From Acidobacteriota bacterium (GTDB lineage: Bacteria > Acidobacteriota > Vicinamibacteria > Marinacidobacterales > Marinacidobacteraceae): 64,000 nucleotides of DNA. Positions within the stretch are counted from its first letter, which is position 1; each line of letters opens with the position of its first letter. The stretch lies in NCBI GenBank assembly GCA_022826825.1, contig JAJDUD010000059.1, positions 62,001 through 126,000 on the forward strand. The letters are read 5' to 3'. The notes under the pieces are model-generated. The model saw nothing but the letters and a program-made list of their open reading frames with translations. It ran no database searches and had not been told where the DNA came from. Below are positions 25,068 through 33,882 of the stretch, one piece after another. A program made the translations under genes and the position numbers.

Positions 25068-26897
25068 CTATTGCCCGACCACCTCCCGCGCCGTGATGTA
25101 GAGGTGCAGATTCGGAATGCGGATCGGCTCCACCAGCTTGAGACGCCACAACACCGCGCCGCTGACGCCGTCCGGCCGTAGGACACCCTCGCTTCCCAGC
25201 ACTGCGTCGTAGCGGAAGACGGCGCCGTTTCCACTGAGGCCGTTGTCGGCGTTGAGCACCTCCGGAGCCAGCTCGGAGAACGTGTCGCCCATCCCGCTCC
25301 CGAACTTGCGGATCTCCACCTCGATCGGCCCCGCAAGCGGCGTCGCCGACACGTTCCGCAGCCGGATCCAGAGTTCGGCCACCCCGCTCTCGGCGTCGTA
25401 GCTTCCCGGGTCGTTCACCAGTTCGACGCGCTCGGTGACGTCCACCGGGTCCCCGAGCGCCGGCGGCGGCGCGGGCGGCTCGTCCACGATCCGGACCGTG
25501 GCGGTGTACACCTGATAGGCGCCCGAGCGCGCGTCGGCCCAGACCGGGTGGAAGTGCCCGTCCGCGGAGGCGGTGAGTCCCATGTAGTCGCCGCCGTTCA
25601 CCCAGCGTGAGGCCGCCGAGATCAGCGCGACCCGGAGTTCTCCTTCCGGACCGCTGAAGGTGATCGGCGCGGGCACCAGGTTGCCGGACCCCATGGGCTC
25701 GGAGAGCGCCCCGGAGACCCGGTGCGGAGCCGTGAAGCTCTCGCCCCCGTCGAAGGAAGCCGCGAAGTACTGGTGGAAGGCGAACCGGGACGGAGCCAGC
25801 CGGGTGTCGTACCAGCTCACCCCCAGGACGCCGTCCCCGTTGACGGCGACCGCGGGCTGGAACTGCTGGACCTCCGGGGACTCGGGCGGCGCCAGTGGCC
25901 GGGGATCGCTCCAGGTAGCGCCGCGGTCGTCGGTCCAGGAGATCACGATGCGCGGGAGCCCCTCCGCATAGCTCGCCCAGACGGCGTAGGCGCGGTCCCG
26001 AAAGCGCGCGCTGCGATCCACCGCGAGCATCGTCCAGGAGCCGCCCCGGAAACGCGGCGTCCCCTGCCTCGCTTCGCGCACCTCCTCGCCCGTCAGCTTC
26101 ACCGGGCCCGGCTTCGGCTCGGAGAACGTCACCCCGCCATCGGTCGAAACCACCGTCCAGAGGCGCGATTCGGTCCAGCTCTCGGTCTGTTCCGGGTTGG
26201 ACGGGAAGTCCACGAAGGGCACCATGATGCTCCCGTCGTGGAGCACCAGCAGCGGATCCACGTTGAGCCCCCGTTCCCCGGCGCCGTCAAGGAACTTCAC
26301 CGGGCCGATCCAGCTTCTGCCGTCGTCTTCCGAGCGGAAGACGCCGAGGCTGTACTCGCGGCCGTAGAGGACGCTCAGGTAGAGCCGTCCGGCGAAGGGG
26401 CCCGCCGACTGGTCCGCCGCCAGCATCGGGTGGTCGTAGGAAGCGCCGAGGTCGAACGGGGCCGACCAGGTGCGTCCCCCGTCCTCGGACCGGTAGGCGT
26501 GCAGGAATGCCCGGGTGCGCCCGGTCTCGTCCGCCCGCGTCGCGAGCGTGGCGAAGATCGCCGTGCCCGCCCCGGTGAAGGCGACCTGGGGATCGCCCCC
26601 GCCCATCTCCTTCTGCTCGGGGAAGACGATGTCCTCCCACTGCACGCCCCCGTCGAAGCTCACGTAGGCCTTGGTAGCGGCGCCTCCGTCGGGACGGGTG
26701 AAGGTGATCGCGCCTGCGAGCAGATTCCGCAGATCCCGCGGGTTGGCGGCCGCCATGATCTCGACGTGGGGCCGGTCGCCGTCCCGGCTGACGAGGTAGT
26801 CGGGCCCGACCACGATCCGGGGCTCCTGGCCGGCGTCGGCGCCGGCTGACATCAGGGCCGCGGCAATGAGGAACGGGCTGATCGCGGAGCGGGGCAT
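25068..26897 (-). CDS. Exported sialidase/BNR-repeat protein
   Basis: A 609-residue protein with an N-terminal signal peptide (cleavage near ADAGQ). At least six Asp-box repeats of the S-x-D-x-G-x-T-W type are visible: SFDGGVQWED, SEDGGRTWSAP, SEDDGRSWIGP, STDGGVTFSEP, WTDDRGATWSDP and SFDGGESFTAP, so it forms a six-bladed beta-propeller like sialidases. The last 150 residues form an extra beta-rich domain. Catalytic residues of true sialidases were not confirmed, so glycosidase activity is unproven. TAACAG lies seven bases before the start. Confidence 0.82.
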   Translation of the reverse strand: MPRSAISPFLIAAALMSAGADAGQEPRIVVGPDYLVSRDGDRPHVEIMAAANPRDLRNLLAGAITFTRPDGGAATKAYVSFDGGVQWEDIVFPEQKEMGGGDPQVAFTGAGTAIFATLATRADETGRTRAFLHAYRSEDGGRTWSAPFDLGASYDHPMLAADQSAGPFAGRLYLSVLYGREYSLGVFRSEDDGRSWIGPVKFLDGAGERGLNVDPLLVLHDGSIMVPFVDFPSNPEQTESWTESRLWTVVSTDGGVTFSEPKPGPVKLTGEEVREARQGTPRFRGGSWTMLAVDRSARFRDRAYAVWASYAEGLPRIVISWTDDRGATWSDPRPLAPPESPEVQQFQPAVAVNGDGVLGVSWYDTRLAPSRFAFHQYFAASFDGGESFTAPHRVSGALSEPMGSGNLVPAPITFSGPEGELRVALISAASRWVNGGDYMGLTASADGHFHPVWADARSGAYQVYTATVRIVDEPPAPPPALGDPVDVTERVELVNDPGSYDAESGVAELWIRLRNVSATPLAGPIEVEIRKFGSGMGDTFSELAPEVLNADNGLSGNGAVFRYDAVLGSEGVLRPDGVSGAVLWRLKLVEPIRIPNLHLYITAREVVGQ

Positions 26898-26907
26898 GTC
26901 CGGACTG

Positions 26908-28398
26908 TTACATGCCGCCCGTCCGCGCCGCCACCCCCCGGAGCATCCGCCGGAAGATCAGCCAGTGGATCGGGTAGAGCCCGTACCAGTAGGCGAGCCC
27001 GCTCAGCCCCAACGGGTCGAAGACCGCCGTCTGGGTGATCCGGCTCCCGCCCCCCACCGGCTCCACCTCGAACTGGAGCCACGCCCGGCCCGGCACCTTC
27101 ATCTCCGCCGAGAGGCGGAGCAGCCGGTTCGCTTCCCACGCCTCCACCCGCCAGAAGTCGAGCGGGTCCCCGGCCCGGAGTTCCACCGGATGCCGGCGCC
27201 CGCGCCGCATCCCCACCCCGCCCACGAGGAGGTCGAGAAAGCCGCGCACCACCCAGAGCCACGTCGCGAAGTACCACCCCCGGCGGCCGCCGATCCGCTG
27301 GATCGGAGCGAACGCCCGCTCGGGCGGGGCCGGCACCTCGATCTGCTGCCGGTCCACGAGCCGGGAGCCGAAACGCCGGCCGCCCCAGCCGGAGGTCTCG
27401 CCACCCGAGGAGACCGCGTCGCTCCAGCGCGTGGCCGCCATCTCGCGGTCTTCCGCCTGGAGGGCGCGCGCGATGGCCTGCCGGACGCTGAGGGGACGGA
27501 CCGGGAACCGCGCCAGGGCGGCCGTGCTGCGGACGACGGTTTCGTTCCGCAGGCTGTCGATGAGTTTCTTCCCGATCCGGGCGTAGAGCGGGGTCACGAG
27601 GCCCAGCCACAGGCTGGAAAGCCGGGTCGTCAGGAACGGCACCGGCACCATCACGCGGCGCACGCCGATCTGCCGGGCGTATTCGTGCATCAGCTCCCCG
27701 TAGCTCACCTGGTCCGGGCCGCCGATCTCGAAGACCGCGTTTCCCGGCCCTTCGAATTCCAGCCCGTGGACCAGGTACGCGATCACGTCCTCGACGGCGA
27801 TGGGCTGGGTCGGCGTACGGACCCACTGCGGAGTGACCATCACCGGCAGCTTGTTCACCAGCGCCCGGATCAGCTCGAACGACAGCGAGCCCGAGCCGAT
27901 CACGATGGAAGCCCGGAACTCGACGGCCGGAGGCCCCTCGGCCGCCAGGATGTCGCCGACCTCCTGCCGGCTCGCGAGGTGCGGCGAGAGCTCGCGCTCG
28001 CCGAGTCCACCGAGGTAGATGACCCGCCGGACTCCCCGCTCCCGTGCGGCGCGGGCGAAGTTGCGCGCGCCGGTGCGGTCCTGCTCCTCGAAGTCTCCGG
28101 ACGCGCCCATCGAGTGCACCAGGTAGTAGGCGGCGTGGACCCCCCGCAGGGCGGCGGCGAGGGACTCGGGGTTCAGGACGTCTCCCCTTACGACCTCCGT
28201 GTCGGCTCGAAAGCGGCCCGCGAGGTACTCGGGACGGCGCGCCAGACAGCGCACCCGGTAGCCGCGGGCTTCGAGAGCCGGGATCAGCCGGCCGCCGACG
28301 TAACCGCTCCCGCCGGTAACGAGGATGAGCCGGGATCCCGCGGCGTCCCGGGGTGGGATGACTGGAGGCCCCGTGCCTCCTGACGAACCTTCGACCAC
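26908..28398 (-). CDS. SDR/NAD-dependent epimerase-like protein with C-terminal DUF2867 domain
   Basis: A 496-residue two-domain protein. Residues about 24-320 form an atypical SDR (NmrA/YbjT-like) with LVTGGSGYVGGRL, CLARRPEYL and VIYLGGLGE; a classical YxxxK is not obvious. Residues about 340-490 match the DUF2867 pattern seen fused to such SDRs (GWYFATWLWVVRGFLD, GDPLDFWRVEAWE, YPIHWLIFRRM). The probable role is sensing or reduction of a quinone or lipid-linked substrate; this is uncertain. Its GTG start has AGAAGGAC just upstream, and the sialidase-like gene follows after 10 bases. Confidence 0.85.
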   Translation of the reverse strand: MVEGSSGGTGPPVIPPRDAAGSRLILVTGGSGYVGGRLIPALEARGYRVRCLARRPEYLAGRFRADTEVVRGDVLNPESLAAALRGVHAAYYLVHSMGASGDFEEQDRTGARNFARAARERGVRRVIYLGGLGERELSPHLASRQEVGDILAAEGPPAVEFRASIVIGSGSLSFELIRALVNKLPVMVTPQWVRTPTQPIAVEDVIAYLVHGLEFEGPGNAVFEIGGPDQVSYGELMHEYARQIGVRRVMVPVPFLTTRLSSLWLGLVTPLYARIGKKLIDSLRNETVVRSTAALARFPVRPLSVRQAIARALQAEDREMAATRWSDAVSSGGETSGWGGRRFGSRLVDRQQIEVPAPPERAFAPIQRIGGRRGWYFATWLWVVRGFLDLLVGGVGMRRGRRHPVELRAGDPLDFWRVEAWEANRLLRLSAEMKVPGRAWLQFEVEPVGGGSRITQTAVFDPLGLSGLAYWYGLYPIHWLIFRRMLRGVAARTGGM

Positions 28399-28481
28399 GT
28401 CCTTCTATCGTGCCTGAAGGTTAGACGCTCCGCCGGGCGTCGTGGTGGGGGTCCGGATCGTCCGCGGCGGATGGCGGTGAG

Positions 28482-28543
28482 CCGCCCGCGGGCCTCCGGC
28501 CCGCTGTGCCGGCCGGAGGCCAGTTCTCCCGGTGGGGGCTCCA
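28482..28543. repeat. Intergenic copy of the repeat found inside addA
   Basis: The reverse complement matches 13948-14014 at 59 of 62 positions. It lies between the SDR-DUF2867 gene and cobO, with more hairpin-forming GC-rich sequence on its cobO side (to about 28605). Its presence between genes here shows that the element is not a natural part of addA. Confidence 0.7.
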
Positions 28544-28610
28544 AGCCGGTGCGCCACCACAGCCGGGGTTGGCCCGCTTCACCCGACAAGGGCTCCCGGC
28601 CGGCCGGGTC

Positions 28611-29225
28611 TCAGTAGTCGATGCCGCGCTGGGCCTTGATCCCTGCGGTAAAGGGGTGTTTCAACTCCTGCATCTCGGTCACGAGATCCGCATGGTCCGT
28701 GATCTCGCGGAGGGCGCCGCGTCCGGTCAGAATGACGCTCGTGCGCTCCGAGCGCGCTCCGAGTCCGTCGAGAACGGTTCCGGCATCCAGGTAGCCGTAG
28801 CTCATCGCCACGTTGATCTCGTCGAGGACCACGAGGTCGTAGTCACCCGAGACCAGCATCTCCCGGGCGGCCGCGAAGGCCTCGGCGGCGACCGCGATGT
28901 CCCGGGCCCGGTCCTGCGTGTCCCAGGTGAACCCCTCCCCCATGGTTCGCCAGACCACCTGCTCCGGAAAACGGCCGAAGAACTGCCGTTCGCCCGTCTT
29001 CCAGTCGCCCTTGATGAACTGCACCACGCCAACGCGGCGGTTCCAGCCCAGCGTCCGTGCGATGACCCCGAAAGCGGAACTGGACTTCCCCTTCCCGTCC
29101 CCGGTGTGGACCAGCACCAGGCCCCGTTCCGGGTCGCTCGCCGCGGCCCGCTTCTGCCGGGCTTCCGCCTGAAGCGTCCGCATCCGTTCCTGGTGGGTGG
29201 TCTGTTCGTCCACGGGTTTGGTCAT
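28611..29225 (-). CDS. cobO: Cob(I)alamin adenosyltransferase, CobO/BtuR type
   Basis: A 204-residue enzyme that transfers the adenosyl group of ATP to cobalt in corrinoids, completing coenzyme B12. The P-loop HTGDGKGKSSSAFG, the phrase VVQFIKGDWKTGERQFF, WDTQDRARD and the Walker B-like VVLDEINVAMSYGYLD with the final HPFTAGIKAQRGIDY are diagnostic. ATG 29225 was chosen because the 323 codons open upstream in the same frame lie in the accessory island on other frames. Standing alone, without corrinoid-ring genes, it fits corrinoid salvage. Confidence 0.94.
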   Translation of the reverse strand: MTKPVDEQTTHQERMRTLQAEARQKRAAASDPERGLVLVHTGDGKGKSSSAFGVIARTLGWNRRVGVVQFIKGDWKTGERQFFGRFPEQVVWRTMGEGFTWDTQDRARDIAVAAEAFAAAREMLVSGDYDLVVLDEINVAMSYGYLDAGTVLDGLGARSERTSVILTGRGALREITDHADLVTEMQELKHPFTAGIKAQRGIDY

Positions 29226-29361
29226 GGTTTGCCGGTCGTAGGCGCTCCTCCCGGAGAATCGTAAATCTCCATCATCAGGGATCGCGTGGCGGCCCACCGA
29301 GCATGAGAAGCGACGCGGCCGCGGCCCTCTCTGTTGCAGGACGCAACCTCGCCCGCGCAGG

Positions 29362-29418
29362 TTTCGCGGCCTGCGGCCGCGATGCCGGCCGGAGCCCGGC
29401 GCTCCAGGCCGGCGCTCC
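29362..29418. repeat. Dispersed double-hairpin repeat at the edge of the accessory island
   Basis: Hairpin GCGGCCTGCGGCCGC, then GATGCC, then GGCCGGAGCCCGGCGCTCC with an extra GGCCGGCGCTCC unit. It ends five bases before the last codon of the island ORF at 29423 and shares TCGCGGCCTGCGGCCGCGAT with 50783-50802. Confidence 0.6.
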
Positions 29419-29422
29419 GAAC

Positions 29423-29878
29423 CTACCCGAGGATGAGGTCCGAGCCGAGGAAGGCCTTGTCGATGTCCTCGCGGTCCGCCCTTTCCTGGTTCGGGGTCTC
29501 GCGGAACACCGGCCAGAGTTGGTTGTACAGCGGCGCCACGTGCTCGGCCGCGCCGTGGCGCAGTTTGCGGCGCCGGACGACCAGGCTGAGCAGCTTCAGC
29601 GCCAGGATCCGTGAGTTCCGATCCGCGCCGCGCAAGGGGAAACTGACGATGGCCACGGCCGTTTTTTCCGCTTGGTCCACCAAGCCCAGCGAGAGCCAGA
29701 GATTTCCCCAGTCCCGAAGGGCTTCCAGGTCGAACTGGCCACCATCGCCGAATCGGTCCAGCGCGATCTGCACCAGTTCCGCCATGATCATGTCGTCCGC
29801 CTCGGAAGCGCCTCCGGCTGCGGGACGGCTTGAGGATCGCCGCTCTTCCACGAGGACGCGGAGCGCCCCGGGACCCAC
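29423..29878 (-). CDS. Downstream part of a split helical protein (same frame as 29927-31564)
   Basis: A 151-residue frame from GTG 29878, open back to a TAA at 29927-29929 that also ends the preceding gene. The 16 codons between that TAA and the GTG (RDSDPWLLDQARGEG) read naturally as protein, and the GTG has no well-spaced ribosome binding site. The content is helical (DDMIMAELVQIALDRFGDGG, DWGNLWLSLGLVDQAEK). The simplest reading is that this is the C-terminal 167 residues of one ~713-residue protein broken by one nonsense codon; an independently translated gene is the alternative. Confidence 0.5.
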   Translation of the reverse strand: MGPGALRVLVEERRSSSRPAAGGASEADDMIMAELVQIALDRFGDGGQFDLEALRDWGNLWLSLGLVDQAEKTAVAIVSFPLRGADRNSRILALKLLSLVVRRRKLRHGAAEHVAPLYNQLWPVFRETPNQERADREDIDKAFLGSDLILG

Positions 29879-29926
29879 CCCTTCGCCGCGCGCCTGATCG
29901 AGCAGCCACGGATCGCTGTCCCGCCC

Positions 29927-31564
29927 TTACCGCATCGCGTAGCGGGCCGCCAGCTCGGCGGCGACCGACGCTTCCGGATGGGTTTCGAGGTGCGGCCGGC
30001 AGAACCTGCCGTGAGTCCAGACCGCCGCGGCAAGGGCACGCACCACGGGCGGCTCCAGGGGTCGGCCGAACTTTTGCCGCTCGGGAATCGCGAGCAGCGC
30101 GACCAGGAACCAGTGCTGCGCAACCTGCTCCGCCAGCGCGAATCCGTCGGGGTCCTCCTCGGCGTCCCAGACGCTGAGGGGCAGATCCCGGCATTCGTCA
30201 GCGACCCAGGCTCTCAGATCCAGATCCCTCCGCGCCAGGGCGAGGGCTGTTCCCAGGCCTTCAAGCCATTCCCGATCACTCCAGGAGTCCCAGTCGGGGG
30301 CCAGGTAGTGGCCATCCCGCTGTTCCGCCAACTGTCGCCGGTGTTCATCAAGGGTGGCCCGCGCGAGTTCCTTCGCCCGTCCTGGAGCCGATTCGCGCAT
30401 CGCCCGCGCGATCGCCATCTGGTGGCGCACCCAGTGCCTTCCCCGGCCGGGCAGGAGCCCCGACTGGAAATGCGAGACCAGATGCGCGGAGTCGGACTCG
30501 CCGAGGAGGCGCGCCGCGAGTCCTGTGCACTCGTCCTCGAGGTAGGCCAGGAGCCCAGGCTTTTGTCGGCCGCCCGGCGCCGACAGGGCCCGCGAAGCCT
30601 GACTCAGAACCTCGCCGATCCACCGCGCGCAATCCGACGGATCCAGGCTTTCCAGGCGCTCCATGAGTCGAAGGACCAGACTCCTGGCGGCATCCGGGGG
30701 ATGTTCCGGCGCCTCCGGCGGACTCTCCGTCCCCGCGGGCGCGCGCGAAAGGACTTTTCGCGGGGACCGGGCGTCATCCAGTTTCCTCGCCGCACCCAGG
30801 ACGTGCACGACGGCCAGCGCAATTGCCGCGTCGGCGGCATGCCGGGTGATCCATCCCACGATCGCGCCCGGATCGGGACGAGGCGTCCGAGCCACCAGGC
30901 GCCGCGCCGCCCTGGCCTGCATGGCCGGCGCCTCCAGCCTGGAGATCAGCGCGGGAGCTTTTTCGCGGGAGAGCTCGACCGCGAGATCAACCAGGTTGGC
31001 CACCGTCGGGTGAAGTCCCTGATTCACCAGCTCAAGGCTCTCTTCTTCGAGCCGCGCAAAGGCGCTCACGGTCCCATCGCGGGATACGGCTCCCCGGAAG
31101 CTGTCGAACTCCGCGTCCTCGGCACCGGACGAACGACCGTCGTGCTGCACACGAGCGTCGGTCCGGTTCAGCACATTCACCGCCGCGCCCACCAGGGTCT
31201 CGACTTCTTCCTCGGCCCAACGCTCCCGGATCATCTCGGCGGACAATTCGAGTCCGATCGATCCGATCGCCCAGACCGCGTCTTCGGAGCGGCGCGAACC
31301 GACCCCCTGGATCACCAGATCGGCAACCAACTCGGCGCGATCCGGTTTCAACCACCGGGCGCGGGCGCCCGAATCGAACCAGTCGCTGATCGTCACGATG
31401 GCGCGATCCTGGTCGGCCGGCGGCACATGCTTCCGGATCATGGGTTCGATGTTGTCGAACACCGATCCCTTGGCCCCCGGCGCAGCTCCGGCCCCAAAGA
31501 TCCGCCAGACCATCTCGCGGGCCACCGCCGACAGGGAGGAACCGCCGCCCGACCTGGCCGGCAT
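29927..31564 (-). CDS. Unrecognised large helical protein of an accessory island
   Basis: A 545-residue protein, almost entirely alpha-helical by composition, without signal peptide, membrane segment or known catalytic motif. Helix pairs such as LVDLAVELSREKAPALISRL and WLEGLGTALALARRDLDLRA suggest a HEAT/TPR-like scaffold. ATG 31564 overlaps the stop of the PLD-like gene as TGATG, so the two are translationally coupled and probably act together. It ends at a TAA followed by an in-frame continuation (29423-29926). I do not recognise the family; a partner or regulator of the upstream protein is inferred from coupling only. Confidence 0.7.
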   Translation of the reverse strand: MPARSGGGSSLSAVAREMVWRIFGAGAAPGAKGSVFDNIEPMIRKHVPPADQDRAIVTISDWFDSGARARWLKPDRAELVADLVIQGVGSRRSEDAVWAIGSIGLELSAEMIRERWAEEEVETLVGAAVNVLNRTDARVQHDGRSSGAEDAEFDSFRGAVSRDGTVSAFARLEEESLELVNQGLHPTVANLVDLAVELSREKAPALISRLEAPAMQARAARRLVARTPRPDPGAIVGWITRHAADAAIALAVVHVLGAARKLDDARSPRKVLSRAPAGTESPPEAPEHPPDAARSLVLRLMERLESLDPSDCARWIGEVLSQASRALSAPGGRQKPGLLAYLEDECTGLAARLLGESDSAHLVSHFQSGLLPGRGRHWVRHQMAIARAMRESAPGRAKELARATLDEHRRQLAEQRDGHYLAPDWDSWSDREWLEGLGTALALARRDLDLRAWVADECRDLPLSVWDAEEDPDGFALAEQVAQHWFLVALLAIPERQKFGRPLEPPVVRALAAAVWTHGRFCRPHLETHPEASVAAELAARYAMR

Positions 31565-33261
31565 CACGAAATCTCGCGGACGAGCACGTCCGAGGAGGGG
31601 CTGTCCGGGTCCAGAGCCCACAACTGCTCGGCTTCCGCACGGTAGAGCCCATAGGGAAGACTCACGAACGTCACGCCGAAACGACTCCATCCGTTGAACG
31701 AATTCGTGATCAGGACTTCGCGTCCGGGGGTGATGAGGTACCGGTCGTGAAAGCACCCGCGCTCATCGGAGCGATTCACAAAAGTCCGCACGGTCACGTC
31801 GGCCTCGATTTCCCGGAGGTAGCCCGCCCACCACGCGGGGGCATCGTTCGCTGGGCGCTCCGCGCACAGGATCCGTAGCGGCCGGCGCCGAATCGCGGCG
31901 CACATGTCCATGAAGAGCCGGGCGACCTCGTCCGCCATCGTGTGTCCGACAAAACACGGATCGGCAAGATAGGTCGGCCCCGGTTGGTCGGAGTCATGCG
32001 AAAGGAGGTAGAGGAAATGCCGCGCCGCCTCCGCGAACCGGCCGGGGCCGAATCGCACCAGGCTGGCGTCGCGGCGGGCTCCGGCCTCGCGCTGCTGCGC
32101 CACACGGTTCAGCCACTGTTGCCGGATACCCCGATCGAGCCGGGTGGCCGCTCCTGAACGCCCCGAGACGACAGCGTCCGGAAGCGACGGAAGGACCCGC
32201 TGCGGAACGCGCACGAGGGGGTCCGGGACCGGCGGTGGCGGCTGGCCGCCCCGCCGGCCGGTCGGGAGCGCCTCCATTCCGGGCAGGTTCTCCACCAGAT
32301 CCACGTACTGCCCGTCGAAATCGCGGCAGATGGCGAAGCCGGTGCGGTCCACTTCGGAAACGAGTCCGATCGTCGTCTGCCCGGGCATGACCGACAGTTC
32401 CCTGCGAAGCACCATATCCCCGCTGTGGCTTGCCCAGACGGTCGCGCGATATGTCTGGGGGAGAAGTCCCTTGGCTTCGACATGAAGTCGAAGCGTCTGG
32501 TCCTGGTGCGCGGTGAGCCGGCACGTGATTGCGTCTTCCGCGGCAGCGATCAGGAGGTTGCCCACTCGCTCCGGACATCGGTCGAGCGGAAAGCCAAGGC
32601 GTCGAAGTGCGGTGCGCAATCGTCCGGCAAGCGGATCCGAAAGTGACAACCACCTCTTGTGGGGTTCGTCTTCGAAGCTCCAGTACTCGGTGATCGCGGC
32701 GCTGTGCGTCGAGAACGGGCTGCGTATCGACGCCTCCGACCGGCGCCGGTAATCCCGGTAGGCCCAGTGATTCCTCGGGTTGTCTTCGAGGACGTAGTGA
32801 ACTTCCTGTTCGTGCGCCTCGAGTACTCCCGATGCAAGGATGGTGTCGACATGCTCGCGGCATTTCTCATAGGAAGCGTTGAAGGACAGCAGACTCAGAT
32901 CGTCACCGAGTTCCTCCAATGTCCACGTTGCGTCAGGTTGGCTTGACCAGGGTCCCAGGGCCTCGCGTTTGCGATGACGCATGAACGTGAACAGGTTCAG
33001 CGCCAGGCCGGTCCTGGAACGCCACACAAGGACGGTGAGTCGCGCGATCCTTTCGCCCTGGTCGAGGAATGTCAGACTGATCCGTTTTGGCGGCACAAAG
33101 GAAAGTCCTCGTGTTCCCGCCCACTTGACGGCCTCGTCAAGTGGGACCCGCACGTTGCGGCCCTGCCGTCGAACCGAGAGATGACGCCGGTGTATGTGTT
33201 GACGCACATAGTTTTCCTGCTTGCCTACGGCAACGGCCAACTCGGGAACTGTGAGATTCAT
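31564..33261 (-). CDS. Helix-turn-helix plus phospholipase-D-like protein of an accessory island
   Basis: A 565-residue protein with three parts. Residues 1-52 resemble an excisionase-type HTH (VPELAVAVGKQENYVRQHIH, VRVPLDEAVKWA). Residues about 55-350 form an unrecognised middle domain. The C-terminal ~130 residues look PLD-like: PLRILCAERP, then FHDRYLIT (His505, Arg507 in place of the HKD lysine) and VLITNSFNGW, as in PLD-like proteins found in defence operons. ATG 33261 has GAGGAA upstream. Codon usage and GC are lower than for the neighbours, consistent with transfer. Nuclease or lipase activity is not shown; a defence role is an inference. Confidence 0.72.
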   Translation of the reverse strand: MNLTVPELAVAVGKQENYVRQHIHRRHLSVRRQGRNVRVPLDEAVKWAGTRGLSFVPPKRISLTFLDQGERIARLTVLVWRSRTGLALNLFTFMRHRKREALGPWSSQPDATWTLEELGDDLSLLSFNASYEKCREHVDTILASGVLEAHEQEVHYVLEDNPRNHWAYRDYRRRSEASIRSPFSTHSAAITEYWSFEDEPHKRWLSLSDPLAGRLRTALRRLGFPLDRCPERVGNLLIAAAEDAITCRLTAHQDQTLRLHVEAKGLLPQTYRATVWASHSGDMVLRRELSVMPGQTTIGLVSEVDRTGFAICRDFDGQYVDLVENLPGMEALPTGRRGGQPPPPVPDPLVRVPQRVLPSLPDAVVSGRSGAATRLDRGIRQQWLNRVAQQREAGARRDASLVRFGPGRFAEAARHFLYLLSHDSDQPGPTYLADPCFVGHTMADEVARLFMDMCAAIRRRPLRILCAERPANDAPAWWAGYLREIEADVTVRTFVNRSDERGCFHDRYLITPGREVLITNSFNGWSRFGVTFVSLPYGLYRAEAEQLWALDPDSPSSDVLVREIS

Positions 33262-33882
33262 CGTCCATTCCTCATCTCAACGTAAGCTCGTGTCACTGTC
33301 ATGTGTCACAGATCGCGTGGGGCAACCGAACCCCACGTGCGAACCAAAGGATGATCTTCTTCTTGCGTGCGACGTATCCGGATTGTTTCACAGCGGCGCT
33401 CCAATTCAGACAATCCCAAGAGTATGAATGTCTACAAAACCTGACTGTAATGAATGTAATGACATTCGGTCATGTACGACTGTCAGTGAGGTCAAGAACG
33501 CTGCGACAACCAGATGGTCGGTAGTTGTCGCGGTTTTGGCCAATGATTGGCGTGGGGAGTTCGTGAACCGTTACGTTTGTGTTTCACCGCATGTTCCAGA
33601 AACTGTCACCATCGCCACCGGCATCCGACCGTGACGCGGCACTTCCGCAAGGCGAAACTACCGAAACCCCTCCGTACCCCGGCCGGACGGAGTTGCGAAA
33701 CGGGGAGACTTCCCGGAGACCCCCGCCCGGCTCACTCCGTCGCCGGTTGGGCGCGGCCGCGGGCGAGCCGGGGGTCAACCACCCGGAGGGCGGGAGACGA
33801 TATCCGGCGAAGTCTCACCACCGGCGGCGACGAACGGCCGGCGGTGAGGGGGACGCGGCTCCGGCCCCCGGGGCCCGCCAGC
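33262..33882. other. 621-base low-GC intergenic segment
   Basis: Bases about 33280-33640 are strikingly AT-rich for this genome (22 G/C in the 60 bases from 33421). They hold the direct repeats at 33290-33309 and a perfect inverted repeat GAATGT-AATG-ACATTC at 33452-33467. Several short frames cross it on the plus strand but none has coding character or a recognisable product. From about 33650 to the TonB gene stop the composition returns to normal, with no feature seen. Confidence 0.55.
33290..33309 (-). promoter_or_regulatory. Direct-repeat operator candidate upstream of the island operon
   Basis: GTGTCAC occurs at 33290-33296 and 33303-33309, 13 bases apart, about 30 bases before the start of the HTH-containing gene. 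Repeats at this place could bind its own excisionase-like domain. No clear -10/-35 pair was assigned. Confidence 0.35.

Noticed and set aside
33303-33634. Short plus-strand frames in the low-GC segment
   Set aside because: Frames of 68-73 codons overlap each other, have no ribosome binding site or -10 box and no recognisable product.
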